DNA of 64,000 bases, from the NCBI GenBank assembly GCA_946800325.1, contig OX326960.1, positions 58,550,855 through 58,614,854 of the forward strand, in the 5' to 3' direction. How positions within the stretch are numbered: position 1 is the first letter of the stretch; every line of letters starts with the position of its first letter. Positions 20,655-30,800 of this stretch are shown here, in pieces. The notes beneath the pieces are model-generated. The model saw only the letters and a list, made by a program, of their open reading frames with translations. It searched no databases and was not told where the DNA came from. The position numbers were made by a program, and so were the translations under genes. The DNA is from Luzula sylvatica. Its lineage: Eukaryota > Streptophyta > Magnoliopsida > Poales > Juncaceae.

Positions 20655-22300
20655 CCCATACTGAAACGGCCCATTCACCAAATTTCTGGCCCATTTATAT
20701 TCTCTTAGCCTCTTTTATCACGTCTTCCCAAGTCCAACTTCTCAAGGTCTCGCAGTATTTCACTCGTCCATCTCCCCTCTTCACAACCACCCCTCGTCAC
20801 TTCTCATCTCTCTCAAACCGTTTCTCAAACCGTCTCTCAACTTCCACAAAAGAAATCCAAACAACAAAGTCAAGAACCCAAGAGAAAAGCAAAAATGGCC
20901 GGAATACAACCCTCCCCCCTGCAGTTCTCCTCAAACCGGCAATACTCCTCTAACTCTCACCGTGACAAGGCCGCGTCTTTGCCATGCACGCCCGTATCAT
21001 CTTCTCCTCTTCCTCCTCCTCAGTCTGACGTCTGCTCGCATGGGAGGAAACGTAAAGCAGTCGCAAAGGGCATTCAGAACACGATGTCGAAAACTTCCAT
21101 GCTCGTGAATTTTCTCCCAACCGGGACGCTTCTCACGTTCATGATGCTCCTCCCTTCCGCCTCCGGCGATGGCACTTGCTCCCACGTCAGTACCATGATG
21201 ATTAATATCTTGCTTTTACTCAGCGCTGGATCGTGCTTCTTCTTCCACTTCACTGATAGTTTCCGTGGCCCTGATGGTAACTTTAATTTAAACAAATCGT
21301 CTTTTTCTTATTTTTTTAATTTTAACACGCTGCGATTTCGTTTAACAGGAACAGTTTACTACGGTTTCGTGACGCCGAGTGGTCTCGCTTTATTCACATC
21401 GGGTCTAGGAATCGAAGTGCCAAACGATGCTCGTTACAAGATGACAATCTCGGACTTGGTCCACGCATTAATGTCGGTGATGGTCTTTGCCGCGATTGCG
21501 TTTTCAGACCACCGTGTCACGAATTGTCTATTTGCAGGGTACAAGAAGGAGATGGATGAAGTGATGGAGACTTTCCCTTTGATGGTTGGAGCAATTTGTA
21601 GCACGTTGTTTCTGGTCTTTCCTAATAGTCGTTACGGGGTTGGCTGCGGTACCGCCTGATCGATTCGACTCGACTCGTGTATGAATTTATTATGTGTGTG
21701 TGTCCTAAATTCTAATTAATCAGAGCTTTGCGACTCTATTGGATAATTCTATGTTATGGTGTTTAATGTTAATTGAGTCTCAAGTGTGAATTAACTTGAT
21801 TATATTGTGTGTCTCGAGGATGGTGAATTCTCAGTAAATGCCCTGATTTAAGTTGAATTCCAGCTTAATATCATTTTCATCTTTTTGTTTTTTTGTTTTC
21901 CAAAATCGGAGATTTTTGTTTGGCCTCTCCAAATTTTCTAAAATTGTCATGGCATCTGATATGTTACTTCGCACATCACTTCCATTTCTTCGTATGGATT
22001 TTCAGAGAGAAAAAATGCAGCTTTCTACATCCCAAAATTTGGATTCTCATATCCTGAAATGTAATATATAATATATAATAATGTAAAAATATACGAATCA
22101 TATTATTTCCATTAGATCAAATACTAATTGGAGCATTTCTAATTACTGCTTAATTAGCAAACTAATCAGTAATCACTATCATAAACGAATACAAAAATGT
22201 TCAAAAATATTGTACTAAAAAGCACAGAAGTCACCTTTACATCTCTTTAATTACTCTCTTAGATAATAATCTTATAACAAGGTAAGATATAATTATATTT
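20655..22300 (+). repeat. Segmental duplication, copy 1 (DMP gene and flanks)
   Basis: This block, beginning ACTGAAACGGCCCATTC and covering promoter, DMP gene and 3' flank, is repeated in the same orientation at about 24050-25034. Its 3' part (21865-22300) continues at 36398-36870. The second copy is therefore split by the 25035-36397 insertion. Confidence 0.82.
20895..21659 (+). CDS. DUF679 membrane protein (DMP family), two exons, 230 aa
   Basis: Member of the plant-specific DMP/DUF679 family of four-pass endomembrane or plasma-membrane proteins. Family members act in membrane remodelling, senescence and, for DMP8/9-type members, sperm-egg fusion. Which subgroup this belongs to is not settled. 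Exons are 20895-21276 and 21349-21659, joined as Asp-Gly-Thr. The N-terminal 60 residues are polar and Ser/Pro-rich. The domain then shows the family landmarks LPTGTLL, TDSFRGPDG, YYGFVTPSGL, DLVHALMSVMVF and the C-terminal FPNSRYGVG, with four hydrophobic segments. The 72-bp intron is AT-rich, a multiple of three and free of stops, so retention would add 24 residues inside a conserved loop. The intron reading is supported by its survival in the decayed copy. Confidence 0.9.
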   Translation: MAGIQPSPLQFSSNRQYSSNSHRDKAASLPCTPVSSSPLPPPQSDVCSHGRKRKAVAKGIQNTMSKTSMLVNFLPTGTLLTFMMLLPSASGDGTCSHVSTMMINILLLLSAGSCFFFHFTDSFRGPDGNFNLNKSSFSYFFNFNTLRFRLTGTVYYGFVTPSGLALFTSGLGIEVPNDARYKMTISDLVHALMSVMVFAAIAFSDHRVTNCLFAGYKKEMDEVMETFPLMVGAICSTLFLVFPNSRYGVGCGTA

Positions 22301-22700
22301 ATACTTATATTTAATTTCACATATTTTCTTTTATTTATGCTTCCACGTCATCTCAAATATCTGAACTATTCATTTTGAAGATCGATTTAATTACTTGAAT
22401 GTTTTAAATAGGTATCGTTCTATACGACCAAGCACCTACAGTACGAAAAACAACTATTCACATATTTTCATGGACCATGTCCACATAAACAATCGTTTAA
22501 ACTTTTTTTTACTGTAATTTTTTTTGGTATTTGAAATAACGTTATTTTTAGTTTTTAATTTTTTTTTTAATTTCAAAAGTGATTTTTTAAATTTAAATTT
22601 CTTCTATTTCAAATTACTTCTATGAATTTGTTATTTTAATGACTTATTTAATTGTTTCGTTTAAATATTTTTTAAATGTAATTTATTTTTGTTCAAATGG
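21660..22700. other. DMP 3' flank, no gene
   Basis: No coding region is seen. The 3' flank (21865-22300) is matched at 36398-36870. From about 22490 the sequence is T-rich and low in complexity. Confidence 0.5.
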
Positions 22701-22774
22701 TTAAATGATATTTTTGGGTTTTTAGAAGAGCAAATATGTGAATCCCCCTCATCATCATCATCATCATCATAATA

Positions 22775-22837
<63 letters not shown>

Positions 22838-23425
22838 TTGGATATTTATTATACCTTCTAAGTTTTTTATGTATAAAAATAATATTCAGGACTTTTGGAT
22901 AGGTAAATATGATATTATTATATTTTGAATGGTAAATATGATATTTTGGGTTTTTAGGAGGGTATGTTTACCCCTTTTTTATTGTTATTGTTAGTATTTG
23001 GAATTTTTTTATATCTTATAAGTTTTTCAAAGGTAAATATGATGTTATAAATTTTTGGAAGGGTAAATATGATTTTCTTTATTTTTCAAATGATGAATAT
23101 GATATTTTGGGAATTTTAGGATGGTAAATATGCAAATTCCTCTTTTTATGTTTTTATTATTGTTATTATTATTTTGTACTTTTTACATTTTCTAAAATTT
23201 TCAAAGGTAAAATTATATTATGGATTTTTGTCAGGATAAATATGATATTAGGATTTTTAGAAGGGTAAATATGTAAATACATCTTTTGATTTTATTTCCC
23301 ATTTTTTCAAGGATAAAAATGATATTTCGAATTTTGGAAGGATAAATATGATATTTTAATTTTTCGAACGATAAATATGATATTTTTATTTTTTAGAAGG
23401 ATAAAATATGTAAATCCCCATTTTA
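22700..23425. repeat. Degenerate tandem array of GGTAAATATGATATTTTGG units
   Basis: About ten imperfect units of the type GGTAAATATGATATTTTGG-TTTTTAGAAGG follow one another, each ending in ATATGTAAATNCCCC-like words. The latter resemble MULE-type MITE ends (compare 25184-25884). An (ATC)n/(ATT)n microsatellite interrupts at 22748-22834. Confidence 0.65.
22748..22834. repeat. (ATC)n/(ATT)n microsatellite
   Basis: An uninterrupted run of ATC triplets changes into ATT triplets, about 29 triplets in total. Confidence 0.9.
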
Positions 23426-23429
23426 ATTT

Positions 23430-23826
23430 TAATTTTACTATAATAATAATAATAATAATAATAATATTAATTACAATGTATAATAATAAATATAATCTTA
23501 TATTATAATAATATAAATGTACATTAATACTTTTATGTTATTATTATAATATATTATATGCATATATTATAATATTATTTTATATATTTGAACGAAATAT
23601 TATTTATACATTTTTAATAACAAAATAACAAAATTTTGTAAGAAACCAAACAAAAAATTATATAAACCGAAATAAGAGACCTTTCTCGCTTGACTATTTT
23701 TCGGCATCTTATAATTTTGACATCCAAACAAACTGTAGAATTACTAATTTCCGAACTTTTTACTCGTCCACCTTATAATCCGATTCCACTTGCCAAACTC
23801 ATCCCAACCCCTCTTTGATGAGGTGT
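23430..23826 (-). repeat. Second copy of the GGGGCTGTTTGG-type MITE end (reversed)
   Basis: 23660-23826 is the reverse complement of about 100 bp at 4975-5075 (shared words TTTGGCAAGTGGAAT, CGGATTATAAGGTG and CAGTTTGTTTGGATGTC). 23430-23600 is an AT-rich core like that of the copy at 4968-6125. Confidence 0.6.
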
Positions 23827-24049
23827 CAAAGTGGATTGATTAACACTCTAATTAATAATTAATTGACACGTTAATTTATTTTAATATGTTAATAATAATA
23901 CATATTAATTAACATGTAAATTAAATTAAACGATCAATTAATTAATTAATTAATTAAATTAAGAATACTAATTAATTTAACTAAACATACTTTGCTACCT
24001 CGTCAAGTAAGTTTGAGTGAGTTATCTTATAACCTTATGGTGCTGCATA

Positions 24050-25034
24050 TGTGTACGGAAACGGCCCATTCATCAAATTTCTAGCCCGTTTATATCACGT
24101 TTTCTCAATTTCCCAAGATCTCACAGCATTTGACTCGTACATCACCCCTCTTCACAACACCTCCTCCTCACTTCTCATCTCTCTCAAACCGTCTCTCAAC
24201 TTCCGCAAAAGAAATCCAAACAACAAAGTCTAGAACCCAAAACAAAAGCAAAAATGGCCGGGCTTCCTCCTCCTAGGTCTGACGTCTGTTTGCATGGAAC
24301 GAATCGGAAAGCAGTCGGGACGCTTCTCGCGTTCATGTTCATCAACTTCCACAAAAGATGCTCCTCCCATTCGCCTCCGGCGATGGTACTTGCACCCATG
24401 CCAGTACCATGATGATTAATATCTTGCTTTTAGTCTGCGCTGGATCGTGCGTCTTCTACCGCTTCACTGATAGTTTCTGCGGCCCTGATGGTAATTTTAG
24501 TTTAAACAAATCGTCTTTTTCTTATTTTTGAATTTTAACACGCTGCGATTTGGTTTTACAGGAATAGTTCACTACGGATTCGTGACGCCGAGGGGGCTCG
24601 TTTCATTCAAATCGGGTCCAGGATTCGTGACGCCGAGGGGGCTCGTTACAAGATGACGATCTCGGACTTGGTCCGCGCATTAATGTCGGTCATCGCCTTT
24701 GCCGCGATTGCGTTTTCAGACCAGCATGTCGAGGACTGTCTGTTTCCAGGGTACAAGAAGGATATGGACGATGGAGTGATGGATACTTTCCTATTGCTGG
24801 TGGCAGCAATTGGTGGCCTGTGGTTTGTGGTCTTTCCGATTAGTCGTAAAGGGATTCGCGGCTGATCGATTCAATTTGTATAATTCTATGTTAGTGGTCT
24901 TGAATGTGTATGTATAATTGTGTGTATTTGTCTGTTGTAGTCTGTTAATTGAGTCTCTAGTGTTAATTAAACTTGATTATATTGTGCGTCTCAAGGACGG
25001 CAAAATCTCAGTTAATACCCTGATTTAAGTTGAA
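24050..25034 (+). repeat. Segmental duplication, copy 2 (left part)
   Basis: Direct repeat of about 20655-21850, starting at GGAAACGGCCCATTC. It ends abruptly at GTTGAA (25029-25034), where the Helitron-like insertion begins. The missing 3' flank resumes at 36398. Confidence 0.82.
24254..24865 (+). pseudogene. Decayed tandem copy of the DMP gene
   Basis: The start ATGGCCGG and the 5' leader are conserved with 20895. The N-terminal coding part has lost several blocks and is out of frame. The intron equivalent (about 24492-24560) is recognisable with its GT and AG. After it the sequence reads YGFVTP, then a 26-bp duplication (GATTCGTGACGCC, at about 24580 and 24625) replaces the start of the third conserved block. 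The final 70 codons (24653-24865, DLVRALMSV to the C-terminus) are open and family-like. A full DMP protein cannot be made from it. Confidence 0.88.
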
Positions 25035-25045
25035 CTAGCGATACT

Positions 25046-25063
25046 CCCGCGCAATTGCGCGGG
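25046..25063. other. Subterminal hairpin of the Helitron-like element
   Basis: Perfect 18-bp palindrome, GC-rich in an AT-rich setting, with CTAG on both sides (25035-25038 and 25070-25073). This is the form of a Helitron 3' terminator hairpin. Confidence 0.75.
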
Positions 25064-25183
25064 TTTGTTCTAGTCGATTGTATTTTTTTTGTGTTTTTTA
25101 TATTTTTTGTGTATAGATGTGTTGTTATTATAATTATATACATATTTTGAGAAATCACAAAATTGAAAAAATCGAAAAAAATA

Positions 25184-25884
25184 GAGAGATTTACATATTT
25201 ACCCTTTCTTAAACTTAAAATTATATATTTACCTTTCTTAAAATTAAAATATCATATTTACCCTTTCATAAATCTAAAATATCATATTTACCCAAAAATA
25301 AAAAACCATCATATTTTTCCGTTAAAATTAACGGTCAACATTTAAAATTACTATTTTACCCTTTACATATTTACCCTTATGAAAATCCAAAATATCATAT
25401 TTACCCAAAAGATATAATAATGTAATTTCGTAGATAACACTATAAATGCAAAAAATACATCAAAAAAATTCCATAAGATCATCAATTTACCAATTTCAAA
25501 TGACAAAAACAAAAATCTAAAAAATACAGTTTCATGGCAAAAATATAACCATAACTAAAAATATTATTAAATTATAGGACGTGATTTCTTCTTGTCGAGT
25601 GAGTAAGGGAACGTATGTTATTTTTATGATTGAGACGGTAAATATGATATTTTTTTAAAGGGGTAAATATCATATTTTGGATTTTTAGAAGGATAAATAT
25701 GCAAATGATGAAATAGTAATTTTAAATGTTGACCGTTAAGTTTAACGAAGAAATTGGATGATTTTTAATTCTTGGGCAGATATGATATTTTAGATTTATG
25801 AAAGGATAAATATGATATTTTAATATTAAGAAGAGTAAATATTTAATTTTAAGCTTAAACAAAGGATAAATATGTAAATTCTCC
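25184..25884. mobile_element. MULE-type MITE, 701 bp, with long inverted repeats
   Basis: The two arms, about 25184-25420 and 25640-25884, are reverse complements over more than 200 bp. They end in GAGAGATTTACATATTTA and GGAGAATTTACATATTTA. The 9-bp direct repeat AAAAAAATA flanks it (25175-25183 and 25885-25893). Long TIRs with a 9-bp duplication indicate a Mutator-like element. There is no transposase. The arm sequence is the source of the TAAATATGATATTTT motif scattered through the window. Confidence 0.85.
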
Positions 25885-25899
25885 AAAAAAATAACAACA

Positions 25900-26324
25900 T
25901 GGAAGACACAGAACATTTCACGTGACACATCTTATTTCCATATATGTCCTGAAAAAACTAAAAATTGGAAAATTTAAAAAAGAAAAATAAAAAATAAAAA
26001 AAAGTCGATGTGACGGACATAGGGCATGCCACCTGACAGCTCCTCAGTTGCTCCACGGGAAATCTCAAAATTGCAAAAATTGATGAAAACAAATTTATAA
26101 AATAAAAAAGAAAAAAAGGCCACGTGACGGGCACAAGACATGTCACGTGCACCCCGCGAAATCTAAAAATTAAGAAAATTTGGAAATTTTTTTTACGAAA
26201 AAAATTAAAAAAAAAGGGGTGCCACGTGGCAACTCCTCTACAACTCTCTCTGAAAAAAGGTGCCACGTGTTGGGTACAGAACATGCCATGTGTCAGCACA
26301 TCAACAACCCTCTAACATTACATG
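25900..26324. repeat. ACGTG-rich repeat block, left copy
   Basis: Imperfect repeats of a unit containing CCACGTGACGGGCACAAGAC and CACGTGCACCCCGCGAAATC. About four exact CACGTG palindromes fall within 26105-26324, with a degenerate unit at 25985-26080. The 220-bp segment 26105-26324 is repeated directly at 36172-36382. Confidence 0.75.
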
Positions 26325-26526
26325 AATAACTCTTTTTATGTAATGTATTGATCGATCTCAATCGAATAACCCACACGAAGTAGAGATGTATAAACAAATA
26401 TAAAATACAGTTGCGAAACATAAACATGAAATACAAATACCAAGTACGAACACAACTAAGAAATAAAAATACAAAAGACAACTATGAATACAAGGGCAAA
26501 GACAAATATATTCATCAATTACAAAT

Positions 26527-27851
26527 ACCCCGGGCCCGTGCAGCGGATATGAAGGTCCGGTCCGGTTCCCAAATCCCGAGATCACGCCTCGACTTCGAGA
26601 GTACGATGCAAAGTAGGATAGACGATTACCATCGTGAAATTGATCACACACGACGGGTTGATCGCTCGCATCCTTCTCTTCTCCGGTGTCACTTTGGTGA
26701 CTAGTCCGTGCGTCCCATACCACACGTCTCCCACCGTTTGGACACGTCTCCAGTTGTCTTCGTGCGTCCCATGCCCACACGCTTCCACAGCCTATTACTC
26801 GTTTACTTCTTTGGTTTGATCACAACGAAGAGCCACAAAGTGCGAACTCCTCTACTCGTATCCACCGTGAGTCGTAGCACCTTGGTCGCTGATACACCTG
26901 CCTAGACGATGCATCGGCGAACTTGCTTGATTGCGTTTTATTCTCTAAACTGAGAAAACACCTTTTCTCTTTCTCTCTTTCTCTTCGCACTCTTTCAAGA
27001 GGTGATTAGAGTCTCACTAATTTCTGGACTGAATTAGACATTAATTTGTTACTTAGGCCAGGGAGAAACATCCTATATATACTACATAGGAGAAGGATGA
27101 GCCAAAATGTATGTATATATACTATACACCTTTTCAAACAGAATACTGCATACACCCTTTCAGTATTCTATTGAAACAAAATTGCTAAATCGTTCCAACC
27201 GACTTAAAACCTTCACGAAAGTTGTAGATAATCTTATTATCTTTCCAATCCAATTTGGCCCAGCCCAATTGGAGTTCGGATGCGAAAGTTATGACGGTTT
27301 TACTAACTGTATATCAAACTGTCGCACTCTTTCGATATTCCATTAAAACGATACTGATACATCGCTCAAATGAAATATATTTCTACATGAAAGTTCTAGA
27401 TAATCTTATTATCTATTTAACCCAATTTTAACCATTCAAATTGGAGTCATTATCTGAAAGTTATGTCAGTTTTACTAAAACTGTTTAAACTGATTTTCTG
27501 GTTTTACTAAAACTGTTTAAACTGATTTTCTGGTTTTCTTGGGCCAAATTGGGTCCAGCCCAATTGGAGTTCAGCCCAATTGGAGTTCGTATGCAAAAGT
27601 TATGTCTGTTTTACTAACTGTATGTCATACTGTTGCACCCTTTCGGTATTTCACATAAACGACACTGATACTTCGTTCATATGAAATATATTTCTACATG
27701 AAGGTTATAGATAATCTAATTATCTATCTAACCCAATTTGAACCATTCAAATCGGATTTTCGTACTGAAAGTTATGGCTCCAAATGTACGCTTACATTCG
27801 TTTATCCCACGTGTACACTTTTACGGTTGATCCGAAACTGTATTTCTTTTA
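26527..27851 (-). repeat. 3' LTR of the decayed Copia element
   Basis: It matches the LTR at 33616-34761 (shared blocks around GCAGCGGATATGAAGG, CGATGCAAAGTAGGATAG and GTAGATAATCTTATTATC). Its outer end lacks about 17 bp and its inner end reads TA instead of CA. It contains an internal repeat of ACTGTTTAAACTGATTTTCTGG near 27475-27535. Confidence 0.85.
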
Positions 27852-30800
27852 GTCTCCCACTCAATTTCAGATCTACCTAAAAGGTACTCATGCATATCCA
27901 ATATGCACGATTTTAGAGAATATAGCTCGCGTATCAAATACCAAGCTATGCACATCCAATGTGCCGATTTTATGATCAAGCCCGACTTAGTACGACTCGT
28001 TGTGTGACCATGTAGGTTCGACTTAACGATGGCAGTAGGTTGTTTCCAATGCCTACAAGCTCATGAGCGGGATCTAGTCACTCCATCATAGCTACCCATG
28101 TTAAACGAATAATGATTGTGATCATTGTGCCTATCTCGAATAGCGGTTACTAGTTCTCTTGTTTACGATATCCGTTAATCAAAAGGCAGCGTAATAGTCA
28201 TCCTTATAATTTGATTAACTACACTTATTCCCCGATTCCGAGTTGATTTAACAAATTTCAATCGATGTTAACCATTAATATCATTGACTCTGGCCAGAGA
28301 TTTCGTTAATCGACTCATCGAGCGGCGCCAAAGAGATATCTCTTCCTTTCGGAATAAACAATTCCTATCTTGGAGACTCACATTGAATTCCGTGTTTCGG
28401 ACAATACCCAATGATGACCCTTTTAACTCCCTGTTACGGTGAGCGTAAGATCATATCAAAGCAATGTGTTACGCACGTAACGCTATCAATGATCCCCTCA
28501 AGTTTGAAGAACCTAAAACCCCATCCGTCGCAAGTCCATCTATAATGACTAAACCATGTCATGGTCTCGCGGCTTCGGTCATATCCAATACATGTAACCT
28601 AACATATATCTACGTTCCCGATTCGACAAGCACCTTGTCCCATGATTAGCAAAACATAATCATCAACTTGGCTAACGTACTAGTGTACGCGTTCAGTATA
28701 TTATCTAATAATAGAAATGCTTCTCTCTTAAGCAAGCTGATACGCGACTAGGGATGTTTAGAAATGACACTTTAAGTGTGACGGTTTTGCTGCACATAGT
28801 CCTCAACCATGTCGACGTCCACACAAGTTCAAATCAAGGTTCATGTAACAATCATATTACACAACCCGCACACAGTTTTCATATAAGGTGAATGCATATT
28901 AATTTAAGTAAACAAAATTTTTAAAAGGGATGCATTCATATGGACTAAGTATTTGGGTGATACAACGTTTACCTATGGGTATCTCCATACCCATAACCTG
29001 CGAGGACTATCGTATTAGATAACTACACTCTACTCTCTTCTTCCTCCTCTAGGTATCTCCATACCCATAGTCATCGCATGTCAGTCACGCGCGACTAGAG
29101 AGAGCGGTTTTGTAAACGGGTCCGCACGTTCCCGCTAGTGTTAATCATCATCAGGATTGGAACATTTCCAATACCTACGATCACGTCTTTTCACAAAATT
29201 TCATGGATCAAATGAAATTTTCTGAGTATTGGCTAGACGTGGTTATGACCTCGGCATTTTTGGTTTGTACTATTGCGTCTCACGCAATAAACAACCATAA
29301 ATCCGATAACTCGTGACTACTAGAGTTTGGTCATGTATCCTTGATCCATACCACTTCCTTTTGCGATTAATAACCGCAATATACTCGCCTCCGTAAATAG
29401 AATCATAAACTATTGGTCTTGTGGAACCTTTCCACATAATCGTGTTTTCATTTAAGCAAAACATATACACACTTTGTGATCGAAAGTCGTGCTACATATT
29501 TGGACGTGCTTAATCTTTGGAAACTGTTGTTGTTATAACTCTTTATAACCAACACGTCCTCCACACCATTATAGATAAAAAATCCTGAATTCTTTCGCAA
29601 AGTATTCAAGGATAAACCTCACCGCTATCAATACAAATCTCGATGGGTTTAAATATACATAACCATTATGTATATATTTGTATAACCATTATACATTCAC
29701 AAGAGTTAGTCTCATGTAATCGAATTACATTCAAACTCATGTGATTCCCATGAATTTTATTGACGGTGAACTATACGCTTTATTTGTATGACAGATAGCC
29801 ACATACATATCATGACAGATATAATAGATCCTAACATCAAATGTAAGGCATCATATTATTACTTTTCGCGCTGCTTGATGTCTCACATTGAGCCGTTGAA
29901 AATTTCTGCCATTCGACATTTCGATTTAACTCCGCCAAGGAGTAATATGTTGAAAACCATTTTCAACAATATGTCGATATATGTGCTATAACATAGAACG
30001 AGGAACTTCTTAGATCTATCCTATAGATCTTCACGCTTATTTCATAAGCGGTCTCGTCTAAATCCTTTGTCGTTACAAGAAATATAACGCAGCTCCCACT
30101 AACCTTCATGTGTACACAAAGTTTCCATTCGTTTCGACAATTTTATAATAGTTTATAACTTCGTCAAAACGAATATTCCAATTCCGAGAAGATTTCTCTA
30201 ATCCATCATATGGATCGTTAAAGCGTGCATATCTTATCCCTGATTCTTATGAATCGACAAAACCGTAAGGTTGTGTCAAGTACACATCCTTTCATAAAAT
30301 TTCTGTCAAGAAATTCGGTTTTGACATCCATTCTGCCACATCACATAGTCATAATACGCGACCATGGCAAGCAGAATTTCGAGAATGTCAAAGCATGGCA
30401 ACATGCGAAAACGGTTCTTCATAGTCCGACTATGAATTGCATGAAACTCTTCGCAAAAAACCTCGCTTTACATATATGCGTATTCCTATCCATGTAGGTT
30501 CTTCATCTTGAAAAACCCACTCACATTTCACGGGTCTATCCCAGAAAGTGATGAAATCAAGTTCTGAACTTGATAATTTACATGGATCGAATCTCAGATT
30601 TCATGACACCATGTCATGTGGAATCAACTTTTCATAGCATCTTTGTAGGATATCGAATCATCATATGATTTCGATCTATCATCATTAGCCACGATAAATC
30701 CGTATTTACCGGCTTATGATATAGCCCACTTGATCTACGAAAAATTTCTTTGTGTGTTCGACTTGCGTTCATCAACTCTTGATGAAGCCATGTCAACTTT

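Noticed and set aside
25070..25073. Plus-strand CTAG as the end of a Helitron lying to the left
   Set aside because: The hairpin also fits this orientation, but the break in DMP duplication homology lies at 25034/25035, which supports the minus-strand reading.
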